The notes under the pieces: model-generated
Seen by the model: only the letters and a program-made list of their open reading frames with translations
Told to the model about the DNA's origin: nothing
Database searches by the model: none
Part shown: piece after piece, positions 11,581-23,805 of the stretch
Position numbering within the stretch: the first letter of the stretch is position 1
Layout of the letters: the number at the start of each line of letters is the position of its first letter
Assembly: GCA_021442155.1 (NCBI GenBank)
Contig: CM038223.1
Location: forward strand, 37,174,983-37,238,982
Length of the DNA stretch: 64,000 nt
From: Cymbidium sinense
Taxonomy: Eukaryota > Streptophyta > Magnoliopsida > Asparagales > Orchidaceae
Direction of reading: 5' to 3'
Position numbers and translations under genes: made by a program

Positions 11581-12157
11581 TCGTTTAAATTTTCATTGTT
11601 GATTTTTTTTTCAAGAAGCTACTATGGAACAAACTTTCCTCCATCAATGAACTGGTATAAGTGAGTTGCCTCCAAATGTCTTTGGAAAATAATTGCATAG
11701 GTGATCAACTCCATTAATCATTTCTTTGATTCTTCAAAAAAAATTTCATCTCTCTAAAAGAGTCTTCAACTTGAATAATTAGTTCACTAACTTAGCTTTA
11801 TCTAACTTAACTCCCAATTTTATTTTTCTATCTCCTCAACGAATTTATTTTTAATCTTCTTTAGCTCAATATCTACATCTACCTGAAGTGTTTTTGAACT
11901 CCCCATAACTTCTTGAAGAAGTGAAATTGGTGTTTCTTGTACTTTTCTCGGTTGGACTATTGGAGGAGTGTCTTCACTTCCTTCAATGATTATTCATATA
12001 TTTTCCTTACAATGCATATCTGAGAGTAGTATGCAATCATATTTGATAAGTATTCATAAAGCTATTAAATGAGAAGATGAGCTCTTACCTTCAAAATGAG
12101 AATTCGCCACATACTTCTCAATAGCTTCAATAATTACAAACTTAGCTATAAGTTAAG
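11581..12157 (-). pseudogene. Unrecognised coding-like fragment, minus strand
   Basis: I do not recognise this gene. On the minus strand, ~11,970-11,830 reads as a clean stretch of about 50 codons: 'EGSEDTPPIVQPRKVQ', then 'ETPISLLQEVMG' and 'LKKIKNKFVEEIE' before a stop. It is acidic, then proline-containing, then heptad-like. Upstream, 'AIEKYVANSHFE' (~12,129-12,092) is followed at once by GGTAAGAG, a good plant 5' splice-site match. It could be a host gene exon pair or an accessory retroelement ORF. The C LTR at 12,158 cuts its upstream side. Confidence 0.35.
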
Positions 12158-13077
12158 TGATATAAAATATCATGTAGATCAATAAATTAAAGCTTAAGAT
12201 CCATTTACTAGATCTCAAGCTAAAGCTGAAGAAAATTTAGGAAATAATAATGCTTAGCCCATTATCTTATCAAGACACATTTTATGATTTCATCTTTTTT
12301 TTAATTATATAATTTTTAATTTTTGTCTAGAAACTCTAGGTTTGAAACTTTGAATTTAAAATTTTAGAGCATAACATGTGAGCTGGTTGAATCCATATAA
12401 AATAATAGCATATGAAATGTGTGGATGGCATTAAATTATAAAATAACTTATTGATTCACATTAATATGGCCACCCACATTTCCCTCCATATTTTGATTTT
12501 TTTTATTTTGAAAGATGACTATAATGGCTATAAATAGCTCCCTTTACTAGAAAAAAGAGATATTTTGATAATTATAAATTGTTTGAGTTATTCTTGTGGT
12601 TTGAGAGCTTGGTGGTCGAACCTTGGCAATCTTTATTGGGAGCGTTAATAATCCAACATATCTTTCTTTTCTCACCTCCAATATCAAAGGTAACTTATTT
12701 TAATCTTTCTCACAATTATTAACATCATCTCCAACCATCCACTAAACCTTCTACTCTCCTTCATAAACTTACACCTTCTTACTGCTCAATAATACCTCTA
12801 CTTTACTAATTACAACCTTGTCTTAGTCCTTACACCAAAATAATCACTTAAGCCCTATAACTCTCAATCAACTCTTCTAGATCATAAATACATATCCTAA
12901 CACAAACATCCATAAGTGTTTTTAGTCATTTATCTCACTTAAATCTCATTTCTTAAAGATACATTTTAAATTAGCCCAATTTACCCCAAATTGGACTAGT
13001 TTAGATGTTTCCACTATCATATTATCCTACACCCTTCATTATCTCACTAAAAATTAAAAACATATCTTTACATATCA
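12158..13077 (+). mobile_element. LTR of family C, solo, plus orientation (~920 bp)
   Basis: It begins TGATATAAAATATCATGTAG, like the LTR start of element A, and ends near '...catatca' at 13,077. The copy at 47,397-48,286 is its reverse complement along nearly the whole length; shared landmarks include 'ggtggtcgaaccttggcaat' near 12,611 and 'actagtttagatgtttcc' near 12,997. A TATA box lies at 12,528-12,536 (CTATAAATA). No primer-binding site follows the end, so I read it as solo. No clear TSD. Confidence 0.65.
12528..12536 (+). promoter_or_regulatory. TATA box of LTR C (left copy)
   Basis: GGCTATAAATAGC lies 370 bases into the LTR. The same box is found in the inverted copy at ~47,908-47,916 on the minus strand, so it is conserved between copies. 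Confidence 0.55.
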
Positions 13078-13300
13078 ATCTAAAGATCCATGGCTATTTA
13101 ATTCTCTCAACCTCACTAGAAAATAGACACCCAGCTACATCACTAAGTGACTTCATTAAGAGTACTTCTTCATGCTCCTCAATTGTTGAAGTGGCCTGGT
13201 TGATACTCTCACCAATATTTTCCACCATTTTGGCTCCAATAGTAGCTAGAGGTGGAGCAATTTGATTAGAAAATTGCTCTTTACTAGCGAGTGTTTGCAT
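13078..13300 (-). pseudogene. Unrecognised coding-like fragment, minus strand, 68 codons
   Basis: An open frame on the minus strand (13,300-13,094) reads 'MQTLASKEQFSNQIAPPLAT' and continues 'IGAKMVENIGESINQATS' and 'TIEEHEEVLLMKSL'. It is alpha-helical in character with no motif that I know. Its ATG region is at the exact left border of the B 5' LTR (13,292), so the real N-terminus is probably elsewhere. It may belong to the same disrupted gene as 11,581-12,157, with the C LTR inserted between; that is inference. Confidence 0.35.
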
Positions 13301-13600
13301 CTAAAAAGAAAAGAGAAAGTTAAATGTCTAAGCCAACCACATCATGACACTAAAATCACAATACCTAGGAGCTACCAACTGCCTCACAGCATCTAGAAGC
13401 CCAAACTACTCCCGAAAGTTGCCTGATCAAATAAGGTAGTGCCACCACGCTGTCATGACAACGTCGAAGTGCTATAATGATGTCTTTTCAATTTTAAATG
13501 CATGAAAACCACTATTCCCACCTCATAAGAACTAACTGCCCAAATGGAGCAAGGGGGAATAATTATGGGGTAAAAAAGTACCCCTTTGATGGAGGAATCT

Positions 13601-13609
13601 TTATAAAAG
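13601..13609 (+). promoter_or_regulatory. TATA box of the B 5' LTR
   Basis: TTATAAAAGGGGG is followed within 20 bases by a long CTT/TTC-rich leader. The corresponding site in the 3' LTR (near 36,120) is degraded to TTTAAAAAGAGG, but the pyrimidine-rich leader is kept. Confidence 0.55.
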
Positions 13610-15646
13610 GGGGAAAATTGCTCTTCTTTTCTTCTTCCTTTCTTCTTCCTTTCTCCCTCACTCTCACTATAACCCTCATTTACTACTAGTTCTTGATCAT
13701 CTGTGCTTTTAACAATGTGCTTCCCATAGCTATGAGATCTATCTCCTTATGTAAGAAAAGAAATCAAGACTTACTCTCATCAATTCAAGGGTAAATACTT
13801 CTAAATGCTTTCTTTACAATATTTCTTTTTGAAAAAGAAATTTAACTAAAATTTCATTATCAATCTTGGATCTAGTGGGAAATGGTAGATGCATCTCCTT
13901 TAATCTTGGATTCAAAGTAAAAAGAATGCTATCAAAAGACTTAAAAAAAGTCAAAATCTTGAATATTAAAGGCATTTACCATTAAACTTAGTTCTGACAT
14001 GGAAAAAACATCCTCTCTCTATTGATCTTAGATCCAGAATAAGAGAGAAGAGTGCTTACACTAAAATATATAAAATCGTACACTGCTAGAGCATTATGAT
14101 CTCAAATTTTTATAAAAATTTCTTAAAATCTTCAAGAATTCAGCTAAAAATAAGCATTTCTCTCTCGCAGCATTACGACGCCATGTCCCGGCACCATAGA
14201 GCCAAGCTCTTGGCAAAGAAATCTTGAAATCTATATCTAGAGCATCGAGGTGCCAAAAATAAGGTGCCTTGGCACCAAGCTCTTGAGTAAACACAGTCTC
14301 TTAGCACTAAAGTGCCTGACATCGGACACTGCAGGACTATATTTTCAGGTCTGCTATCTCTTATATAGCACCACAACACTGTAAGCTTAGCACCCATGTG
14401 CCATGCCTTCTACCATTGAACGTAGTTCTAGTGTAAAATAAAACCCTCACTCTATCAATCTTAGATTAATAATAAGAGAGGAGAGTGCTTTGCACTAATG
14501 TATGTGAAAAATTTAACATTACTAAGATGTTATCTTGCCAAAATTTTAAATTTGTAGGCACTAATGAAACAATGCCTAGGTGCAGTGGTCATAGCGTCAA
14601 GGAGCCATACTGTTGGGTTGATTAAAGAAAGTCATCTAGTAGTGCTTCAGTGTTGCAATGCAAGTTATATCACACTTGGAACACTGAACTTAAAAATCAC
14701 AGGTCTAGGTATTGTCCATAACAACACCGTAACGTGACATATTAAGCACCGAGGGGCTGACCTCTCAGGAAAAAGGGATCAAATAACTATTATAACAACA
14801 CCATAGTGCCACACATTAAGCACTGATGCTCAGACTCTTTGGTTTTAAGCTTATGTTATGCAATCTAGGAGCACCTAAGCATTGCATTCACAACACTGAG
14901 GCACGGACTCTCTGATGTCATGTTTTTTAGGATGGCAAGTTTTTATTATTTTAATCCTAGAGCATTCTATAAAGGCAAAGATAAATGCATTGAGGTAAAT
15001 AAGCATCTTTATTAAGAACAAAAATCTTTTACAAAATGTTTACAATTAAAGAAAAGAAGAGGAAATACAAAATAAAAGAAAAAGGGGGAAAACTAATAAT
15101 CATAGTCATCATCATCACCCTCCTCTCCTTCTTGTTCTAGCTCCAGCGAGGCCTCACATAAGGCTGATAATGAGGCGTCACAGGAAAAGAAGCTTAACTT
15201 GGACCAGTATAAAAGTAATAGTTTTTAAATATGTGAACAAGTGAGGCATTAAACTCAACCATGTATGAAAACTATTGCTGTTGTTGACCCATATGATGGT
15301 CACATTTTTTCTCTAGTTCCTGTTGGCACCGACTAGTCTCACCAACCTTTTTTTCTTAAATTTAAGACTCATCCTCCAATTTCTTGGAGTTGCTCATTTA
15401 TGGTCTCGAAGGATTTATGTCTGGACTGAGGGGTGCATGAGCTTTCCCCCACCTCAATCCTTGATCAAAATCCCTCAATGACTTTTTTAGTCAGGGGAGC
15501 CTTTTGTATAAAGACTTCTTCATCGAAATCCTCTTACATTTCCATCACAACACATAAAGCATAAATAAGAGAAAAATGACCAGACCCTACTGTAGTGCTA
15601 CCCTTAAGAATATTATAGATTGAATTATAAATAATATTCCCTACAT

Positions 15647-15651
15647 CCAAA
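15647..15651 (+). other. Empty target site matching the D insertion in the 3' LTR
   Basis: The 5' LTR reads 'ccctacatccaaagtaaagccc' without a break. The 3' LTR has the left half up to 38,107 and the right half from 45,103, with CCATA on both sides of the D unit. This is a natural before/after pair and fixes both ends and the 5-bp TSD of D. Confidence 0.85.
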
Positions 15652-17908
15652 GTAAAGCCCTTTTGAATTATAAAATTTAAAATGGCTTTATCCTTAGTTA
15701 CCTCACTGATATTTCTAGTAGGCATCAGCTTGGTAGAAATGAAATAATGTCAAGCTTTGGCCTCAACAGTGAGGCTGATGGTAGGAAAATTGATAATTTT
15801 CTCCTCCCACCTTTTTCACTAGATGTTAGAATTTCTAATAGTGAGAAAATTAAGTATTTCATCAAAGTTGAGATGATCATTATAATGAAAAAGATATTAA
15901 TCATATTCTACATTTAGTAAATTATAATATGTATTAAAGTAGCACTATCAAAACTTACTAGTTTTTTCCTGAATGAAAACTTGATTATTCTAGTGCTCCT
16001 TCGCATTGGAAAATAACTCCTGCACCATGGGGATGACACCAGATTTATTATCATAGGCCAACTTCTCTCAACCTTGCTCGATAATGATACTCTCCATGCA
16101 CCCACCTGAATTTAAGAAACTCCTCTCCAGGATGAGATGGTTCTGTATGAGGACGTGGTGGTTTCTCTCCTTGGCTTCTAACTAACAAATCTATTAGAAT
16201 CAGTGACAGCTGCACTCTTTTTCCCCTTATTAAGAAATTGTGCTTTTATGATGGCTTTCTAAAGGGGAAAATGCAAGCTAGGAGAGAGAGAAAGAGAGAT
16301 AACTCTGAGAATGTAAAATAGAAAATGAGCAGCTCAAGGGAGCCATGGCACTCTAATATCAACACCGAGGTGCTACACCTCGAGTTCTAGAAGAGTAGCC
16401 AAGTGTTGCAGCGTTCACTTGCAATGTCACGGCTCTGGTCAGCTGGTCATGTCAATTACTGTGTCAATCAAAAAGAGGGATTTATTACCATTAATTTTGG
16501 TATTTAAAAGTGTGTTAGGAATTGATTTGGTGTTATGGCGCTTTGATGCTAGCCAAAAATCTTGTTGTGTCCATTTAAAGCGCCTGTGGATCTACCAACT
16601 TTTCTAAACCAACCATTGATTGGCACCATGGCGCCAAATGATTAATGTCGAGGAGCTAGTGAACAAGTTAATCTGAATAAATTAAAATAAATAAAAACTA
16701 GTCTTATATACTATGGTGTTGTATGCATTGAAGTGATGATCCTGTGCTTTTAAGACACAAATACCTACTCGATGATAGCTACAGTGCTACACATGATAGC
16801 ACCACAATGCTACATGTTTAGCTCTGTGACAATATCCTAAAAGTAAAGGAAGTTGAAATATTCTGCATGAACCCCAACATAATAATAATTGCCTAAGTCT
16901 ACTGCATGAGGATGCTTCACAATTTAATATTCCCAGTTGGGTCTTATGACTTGGTTCGGGTCAACAAAACTTAATCATTGCATGATGATGGTCATGTTGA
17001 TTATCAAATTCATTTGGAGAGGTTATGTTTAAATCATATGAAATTCATCATAACTAAAAGTAAATAATCATCCACCCATCCACATTTATTTGTTAAAGGT
17101 GATAAGCTAAGCAAACCCTTCCTCACAAAAGTGTCAATGTCAAATTAAATATATAACTATGATCATACTCAAATAATCACATTCTAGTAAGGACGTGGTT
17201 TATATCCTCGGTCTGCATGGTTTTGCTACCAAATAGTGCCACATGAAATGTGGATAATATTAGAACCCTCTGACCTAGAGGCTTGGCATCTATATAGCTC
17301 CACTATAATTCAGTCAAAATAATAGCCCTTATGCTCCCTAATGGTTTCGCTTCTTTAGCTATAAATTATATAATATATTTAATAGGAAAAATGCATTCTT
17401 TTAGCTAAGGTTGACTTAATTTTGTCACTTTAGACAAATATCACCCTAGGCTACAAGACACCTTGGAAGACACAACCCATGGCTGTTGGTACGGATTCTT
17501 TGGTCAAGAACTAATTCCCCTCACTAAGTAGACTAGGGATCATGATAAGTAGGGATGAAAAAACCATGGGATCTTGCTAGGGCATGTCATCATCCCCCCC
17601 AGCCCCCCGAATATACACTTTTTAAAATGAAAGTCATTCATGCCATAATGAACACACCTTTAAACAAACCATGTTTGTTTTCCAATCTTAATCAAGAGTG
17701 CTCCTTTACTGGTAAGAGGGGTAATTAACTATGAAGGCCTGATCAATAGGAAGTGGGACCAAAATCTAAATAAACTCTAATGTAATGTTAGGGGAAATCT
17801 AGTTGAACATTTACACCAATCTACCTCAAGAGAAAATTATACTCTTACCCATCTCAATAAAGATGGAGAAAACCATCCTTAAAGGTGTTTTTTTAGCAAT
17901 CAGATTTC

Positions 17909-17928
17909 TAGTGACTCCGTTAAAGATC
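17909..17928 (+). other. Primer-binding-site remnant of element B
   Basis: Ten bases after the LTR end lies TAGTGACTCCGTTAAAGATC. It resembles the TGG(C/T)GACTCC...GGGGA sequence that I remember next to LTRs of Tat/Ogre-type elements, with TGG decayed to TAG and the G-run to AAAG. The tRNA assignment is not made here. Confidence 0.5.
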
Positions 17929-17952
17929 ACTTCTCTCTCCATCTCTGGTTAT

Positions 17953-19800
17953 TGTTGACCTCAATTTTGGAGTAAGGATTGATCACTCCCATCCTAGGTA
18001 GAGGATTCTTCTAGACACTTAGGTTTTCTTAGTGCTAGAAAACTTCTAGTGATTAAGGGAATGCTAAACCCATGCCAAGAGACTTGTAGGGCATAACTTT
18101 AGGCCTAGAGCTTAAATTAGGTCAAGTGGGCTTCACCTACCTTAGGGCCTAAACTAACACTCATACCCATCAATTAATTTAAACCTAAACCAAAATTTTG
18201 AAACCTAAACCCCAAGCCAAAAATATAAACTTAACCTAAGCTCAATTTATTCCACCTTAACCCAAGTCAGCTAAGGAAGGTAAGATGGTTCAACCCAATG
18301 CTTTTCAGCCCAAGAAGGAATAAATTCAGCTCCAAACTCATATGATTGAAACCAAACCAACCCAAACTCATTTCAATTCAATTTATCTTGATTGAATTTG
18401 GTTTCTAATCTAAGTTCCATGCCAAATTAACTTCAATCTTAACCCAAGTTAACCCACTTCAATTCTATAACTCCATTCAAACCAATTCAAGAAAACCAAA
18501 CCCAATTTAATTCTCTCAATAGTTTTAACTATCTAATAGATCATTTCAAAATATTACAACACTTGCAATCAAGCCAATTAAATCAATTAAACTTAATTAA
18601 CCCAGGTTAGCCCATTTGACCTAAAATGTTCAAATGAGATAAAATTCAATCAAACCCAAATCGATTGTGGTCAAAGCCACCAATTAATTTTAAATTCATT
18701 ATTGAATATATTCCAACAATCCATAGCTTCAATTGGTCTAAATTGACTTGACCAAACCACTTAACCCAAAGTGACCTAAAAGGCCCAAGTAGACCAAACT
18801 TCAATAAAACTCCCATTGGATAAAACCAAGCTATGCAATATCTTCATTCATGATTGTAGGTCACTATTGAACACTCCACTACAATAAATTAGACCTTACA
18901 AAGCCAATTTGGCCTTAACCCAAGTTGACCGAAACTGACCTAAAGGGCCAAATTCTATCAAATCATGTCCTGAGATAAACTAATTGCAATTAATGACTCT
19001 CATCAACCACAAATTGGATATTGAACATAACTCAACTACCAATTGAAGCCAATTGAACCTAACCAAGCCAATTTGTCTCTTTGACTCAAGTTGACCCAAG
19101 TTGACCCAATTTGACCTAAAGGCCCAAATTGGGCCAAATAAAATCCTAAAATAAATTGATTGAAACCAATGCTTGTAATCAATCACCAATTAAATATTGG
19201 ACATGATTCAATCTTCAATTGGACCCAATTTGGTCAACCCAACCCAATTGACCAACTTAGCCCAATTTGACCTAAAAGGTCAAATTGCACCAAATCACTC
19301 CCTAAACCAAATCAATTCAAATCAACTCTTCTAATCAATCACTAATGATCAATTGAAAATGGTCCTAACCCATACTCAAGCCAACTTGGCCAATTAAATG
19401 AACCAAATCAAAAATCTAATCCAAATTGAATCAATCCAATTTTACTAACTCATTCCAAATGACCAACTTAACCAAACTCCCACTTTGACCCAATTTGATC
19501 AAAATGGTAAACTTAGCCCAATTGAACCCATTTGACCTACATGAATCAAATTGAGCCAAACCTAACCAAACTCGGAAAAACTCATACTGGGTCACCATGG
19601 GCCTTCCCAAGTGGGCCCAACCCATGGTGAACCTGGGTTGGGTCAAACTCATTGAACCAAGCCCTCCAAATGAGATAAAATCCCCATTTGAAAGGGTTCT
19701 CCACCTACCCACTCCTTGGCAACCATCATTGGTCCTTCTGGGATAGAGGACCACTGACCCAACCTAACTTAAGGTTGTTGGGTTCAACCTTTGGCCAAGA
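17953..19800 (+). repeat. TTGACC-rich degenerate repeat zone of LTR D (copy 1)
   Basis: The stretch is a mosaic of short phrases built from CCAATTTGACC, CCCAAGTTGACC and AACCCAATTGA. I count 13 sense-strand TTGAC(C/T) words (near 17,956, 18,616, 18,743, 18,748, 18,925, 19,081, 19,091, 19,101, 19,111, 19,248, 19,267, 19,485, 19,531) plus several on the other strand. Four at 19,081-19,116 are spaced exactly 10 bases apart. About two would be expected by base composition. TTGAC(C/T) is the W-box core bound by WRKY factors. Confidence 0.7.
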
Positions 19801-22231
19801 GAGGGTGAGTTCACCTATGGAAAATCATTAGTCCACTTAAGGAGGAGTGTACATTTCATGGAAGCCCACTATACTCCCTTAGCCTCTCACACACATCCAC
19901 CATAGTAGTCCCTTGCCACCCACTTCGGTCGGATGGCTATGAAGGCTGAGCTAATCTTAGCCCTTGGTTCAATTGGGGCAGAGAGTATACTCCTCCCCAT
20001 CTATTTAAACTTTCCATAGAACTTGTCCAAAAAATTCAAAAGTAGTCCCCAAGCATTTCCATAGCTCCTTGTGCACCTTACCACCAGTGACACCAAGCTC
20101 CACCCAAACCTTAGAGCCCTATCCATCAAACCTCATCAGAACTCCATGAAATTCAAATTAACTCTTTCCACACATTTCCTAAGCCTTGATAAATGAGAAT
20201 GAATCAATTTCCAATCGATTCGACCACCGGAAAGCATCCCTATACCAACTCTAGTGACTTCTGTAGTAGTACTTGGTCCATAGACCATTCGATCAGGAGG
20301 AAGCTTGAGATCTTCTCAAAAATACCACATCTCTTCAAGATGAATCTACCTCTATCAACGAACCACCAGTCTTTAGCTCTTACAAAGTAAAAATTCAGCA
20401 ACCATAGATTTGGCCATTAGGTGTTGGTCATTTTTTAAATGAATTATGGTTTTATATAATTTTCACTATAAGATCTCCTTAGATCTCTTTCTTGATCATT
20501 TTGGATTCGATTCTATCATCAAACGAGCTCCGATGACCTCAGATTGGGTGGTGAAAGGCTGATAGTGTTCATCATCTAGAGCTTGCAGGATGATAAATCA
20601 TCGACCATCCATTCTGCATGATTAGAATCATGGCCATGATTAATAGAAATAGAACTTTTGATTTAGTACCTTCGCATCATAGGATTAATCTTGACCATTC
20701 AATCCAAGATCTGACGGCCAAGATGAAACCAGGTCCGATTGCTATGCAGCAGCTGCATTAGAAGTTTTAAATAACCAATACTACGACACCACATGGAAAG
20801 CATTGCTACATTAGTGTCCACCTGGGTTAATAGTTTTGAAATGATTTATTTGGGTTTAAAAATGTAATTAAATAATATAACTTTAAAAAATCATAGCTAA
20901 TTGTAGTAAAATCTAAAAATACAAATAAACCCATTTTAGAAAGCTTAGATGAAGGAGAATTTAATAAAAATATAATCTTAAATTAATATTTAATGAATAA
21001 TGCTTAATTAAGGTTTGAAGCTTTGGCTAATTATCTTAATCAAGGCCAAATTATTTGGTTAATTAATTTAAAATTTGGTATATTGATTCCATGAGATATA
21101 CTCTGCCTCCCATATTTTTCTTAGAATTTTTGCTCATCTGGTTTTAGGAAATTCTGAATTTTCAATCTTAATTACCCACTTTAAATGATTTAATAATTAT
21201 TAAATTTAATGAATAGTAAAAATAAGTAATTAATGTTAATTAATTAATGTAAATAGTGGGGATAACATGGGAATTAATTATGACCCCCTCTCTTAATTAT
21301 TTCCAAATGTATTCTCTTAAAGGATTTAATTAATATGTTTAATGATTAAGGGTAAATTAAAAAAAATTAGTAATGAAATGTAAATGAAATCAATTTAAGT
21401 AACTCAAGTGCAACCCATTAACCCCTTTATGTGTTTAATAAAATAAAGTCATTAAAGAAATTATGAGTTTCCTATTGGTGAGGGAAAATTATAAGAGTAT
21501 TTATTTTAAATCTTTTCCTTCTTTAATTTAATTAATTCTTAAGCATGAGCCTAATTGTATTAGATCTCTTTAGATGCATTGCAAATTTTTTTTTTTTCAA
21601 AGAATATCATTGAAGGCTCATGTTTAGATGATTAATTAAATTAAAGAAGCTTTTGAAGGGTGATCAAAATAATATAATTAATAGATTAAACTTAATTAAT
21701 CCATAAAATATATTTAATTTTCTTCCTTTAACATATTAAACAAGAAAAATGGGATGGAGTGAATTCTAAGTATTATTACTCCTCTTTAGGTTTCAACAAC
21801 TTTAATATTAAAATTAAAAATTAAAGAAACTTTGATTAGATTTAAGGGATGTTTATCTAAAGTGATTGTCCTGAAATTCTAATGAAATCAAGTATGTTCC
21901 ATGGTAATATTCAATTACTTTCTTTCAATTATCATAAACATGCATGCCATGTGCTTCATGTATTCATGCTTTAACGTTAAAAGAATTTGATTGCATTTAA
22001 ATTACATGAGTTGGAAAAATATTATTATATGGTGTGGCTATTATCATTAGTAAATCTTAAACTATTTTGAAATTATATGTTAATTCTAATTAAATAATTT
22101 GAAGCTTAAATCAATGCTTATTATAAATAATTAATTATGTGAAAATGAAATTTTCATTTACTTGTAATCAAAAGATGGCAATTGATGGTTTTATTCTTAT
22201 GTTCATACTTATGTATTCATGTATTTGAACT

Positions 22232-22590
22232 GGCAAGTATATATCTGGACATCCTGTGAATATGAGGCTTTAGGTAGCCTCAAGGAGGTCTTAGATAATC
22301 TCACTTCCTTGGTTTAATAATGGCACATACTTGCTTAACTTCATTTATGTGTATGCATATATTAGACTATAAAGTGAAACTTTATTTTTGTCATTAAGCT
22401 TTACATAAGTAAAAGATATTTATACACAACCTTTTCATGATATTATTTCTATGTCTATATACATGCTTATGTATATTTAAATTGGCAAGTATATAGTCTG
22501 GACATGCCAGGAACACGAGGCTATAAGTAGCCTGAAGGAGATATTAGATAATCTCAACTTCTTGGTTCAACAATGGCACGTACTTGCTTA
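22232..22590 (+). repeat. Duplicated ~107-bp module in LTR D (copy 1)
   Basis: Two direct copies, 22,232-22,337 and 22,483-22,590, share 'ggcaagtatata', 'ctggacat', 'gaggct...agtagcct', 'ttagataatctca' and 'aatggcac(a/g)tacttgctt'. Each copy starts GGCAAGTA and ends TACTTGC, so its ends are inverted repeats. The same pair occurs in the other two full copies (40,670-40,773 with 40,912-41,012; 53,391-53,492 with 53,629-53,731). Confidence 0.75.
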
Positions 22591-23725
22591 AATTCCTTAT
22601 ACATATTTACACATGCTTAAATATGAGATGAAATCCCTTTTTCTATCAAATTCATGCATCAACATTTGTTAAGTGTGAAAAAATATATGTACATTGAATG
22701 TATATATATACTAAATCAAATAATAAAAAAAACTACAAAGAAAAGAATGTGGATGTTATTGATACTGAAAGAAAGTTGTGGAGTATTATTCATGTGATGG
22801 AGACTTAATTTCATTTGTCTTAAGATGCCTTTGATTTTTGAATAAGATTCAATCAGACTATTATAAACTTAAGCTAAAATAAAATTCATAAATGGTCTAA
22901 TAAGAAAGTTAATACAATAATGATCTATCTTGGGAAATTAACTTAGGCTAGGGATGAAAGAGTTAAGTCTCTTTCTTCTCTTCATAATGATTAGATCTTC
23001 AGTAAGAAGTGAACAAAATAAAAATGCATAAGTTAAAACTCAATCAGGTTACTAAAAGACTTAAAATGAAACCACTCTTAATGGGTAATTTAAATAATCC
23101 TAAACTTTAGAAAATCATAATTCTATAGCCTAATCAAAACATATCATGCTAAGCCTTAGCATACACATTAGAAAATTAAGTCACCGATCTTAGTATTAGG
23201 TTAGGCCGGTGTATGTTGTGGTGATATGTTTTATTTTTTGATATAATATTTTAAACTGGATGTTAAGATTATTTGTGCTTAGACAAGCTGTTAAATCGTT
23301 ATTAGCCTAACGATAATGCAAGGGTTGTGCTTGAGGGACCACTGTAACAATATATTAATATAAAATGCTTTTCTTGTAGGTACTGCTTATGTCCCTAAAC
23401 ATAATCCAATTAGGGTAGGTGGGCTTGGTTACCCAAGTGCAGGATTCTAAGTCCAAATATGTAAAATTTAATTGCTTGGTTTGTATATTTGTTTAGCTAA
23501 TATCTATTTTACAGATGTAGTTATATTTTATTTTTCATAAAGATATAATTTTTATAATAGGATTAGGATTAGTGCTATGGGGTTTAGGATGAGTAGTGCT
23601 AGAAGGCAAAGACTTGGAGCCCTTGTGAAGCCTAAAGCAAGCTAATCCAAAGAAGGAAAGAAGAACAAGAATTAAAAACCTCCATAACATTTATTTCATT
23701 TGCAAGATTTAATTGTAATCCGAGC

Positions 23726-23805
23726 TATATAAGGGTAGAGCTCAGCTACCCATCTCTTTTCTTCTTTTCTAGGGTGTACGACACTACCCGACTGTAGTGG
23801 CCTTT
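23726..23805 (+). promoter_or_regulatory. Core promoter of LTR D (copy 1)
   Basis: TATATAAGG at 23,726 is followed ~45 bases later by 'gggtgtacgacactaccc' and 'gactgtagtggcc' (23,771-23,805). The TATA box is also intact in the piece at 1-769 (near 267). In the minus-strand copies the TATA is degraded, but the downstream block is kept. Confidence 0.6.

Larger units (their letters stand above)
13292..17898 (+). mobile_element. 5' LTR of element B (4.6 kb)
   Basis: It begins TGTTTGCATCTAA at 13,292 and ends TTTAGCA at 17,898. It matches the split 3' LTR from 'gttaaatgtct' near 13,320 to 'gcatccttaaa' near 17,875. A TATA box near 13,601 puts the transcription start only ~340 bases in, followed by a pyrimidine-rich leader (13,620-13,680), so most of the LTR would be R-U5. 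It keeps the uninterrupted version of the site where D is inserted in the 3' LTR (15,641-15,660). Confidence 0.8.

Noticed and set aside
13498..14397. Short frames in the B 5' LTR
   Set aside because: They are not conserved in the 3' LTR and lie in R-U5; no domain.
19431..19754. 107-codon minus-strand frame
   Set aside because: It is the reverse reading of the TTGACC-rich zone and is not open in copies 2 and 3.
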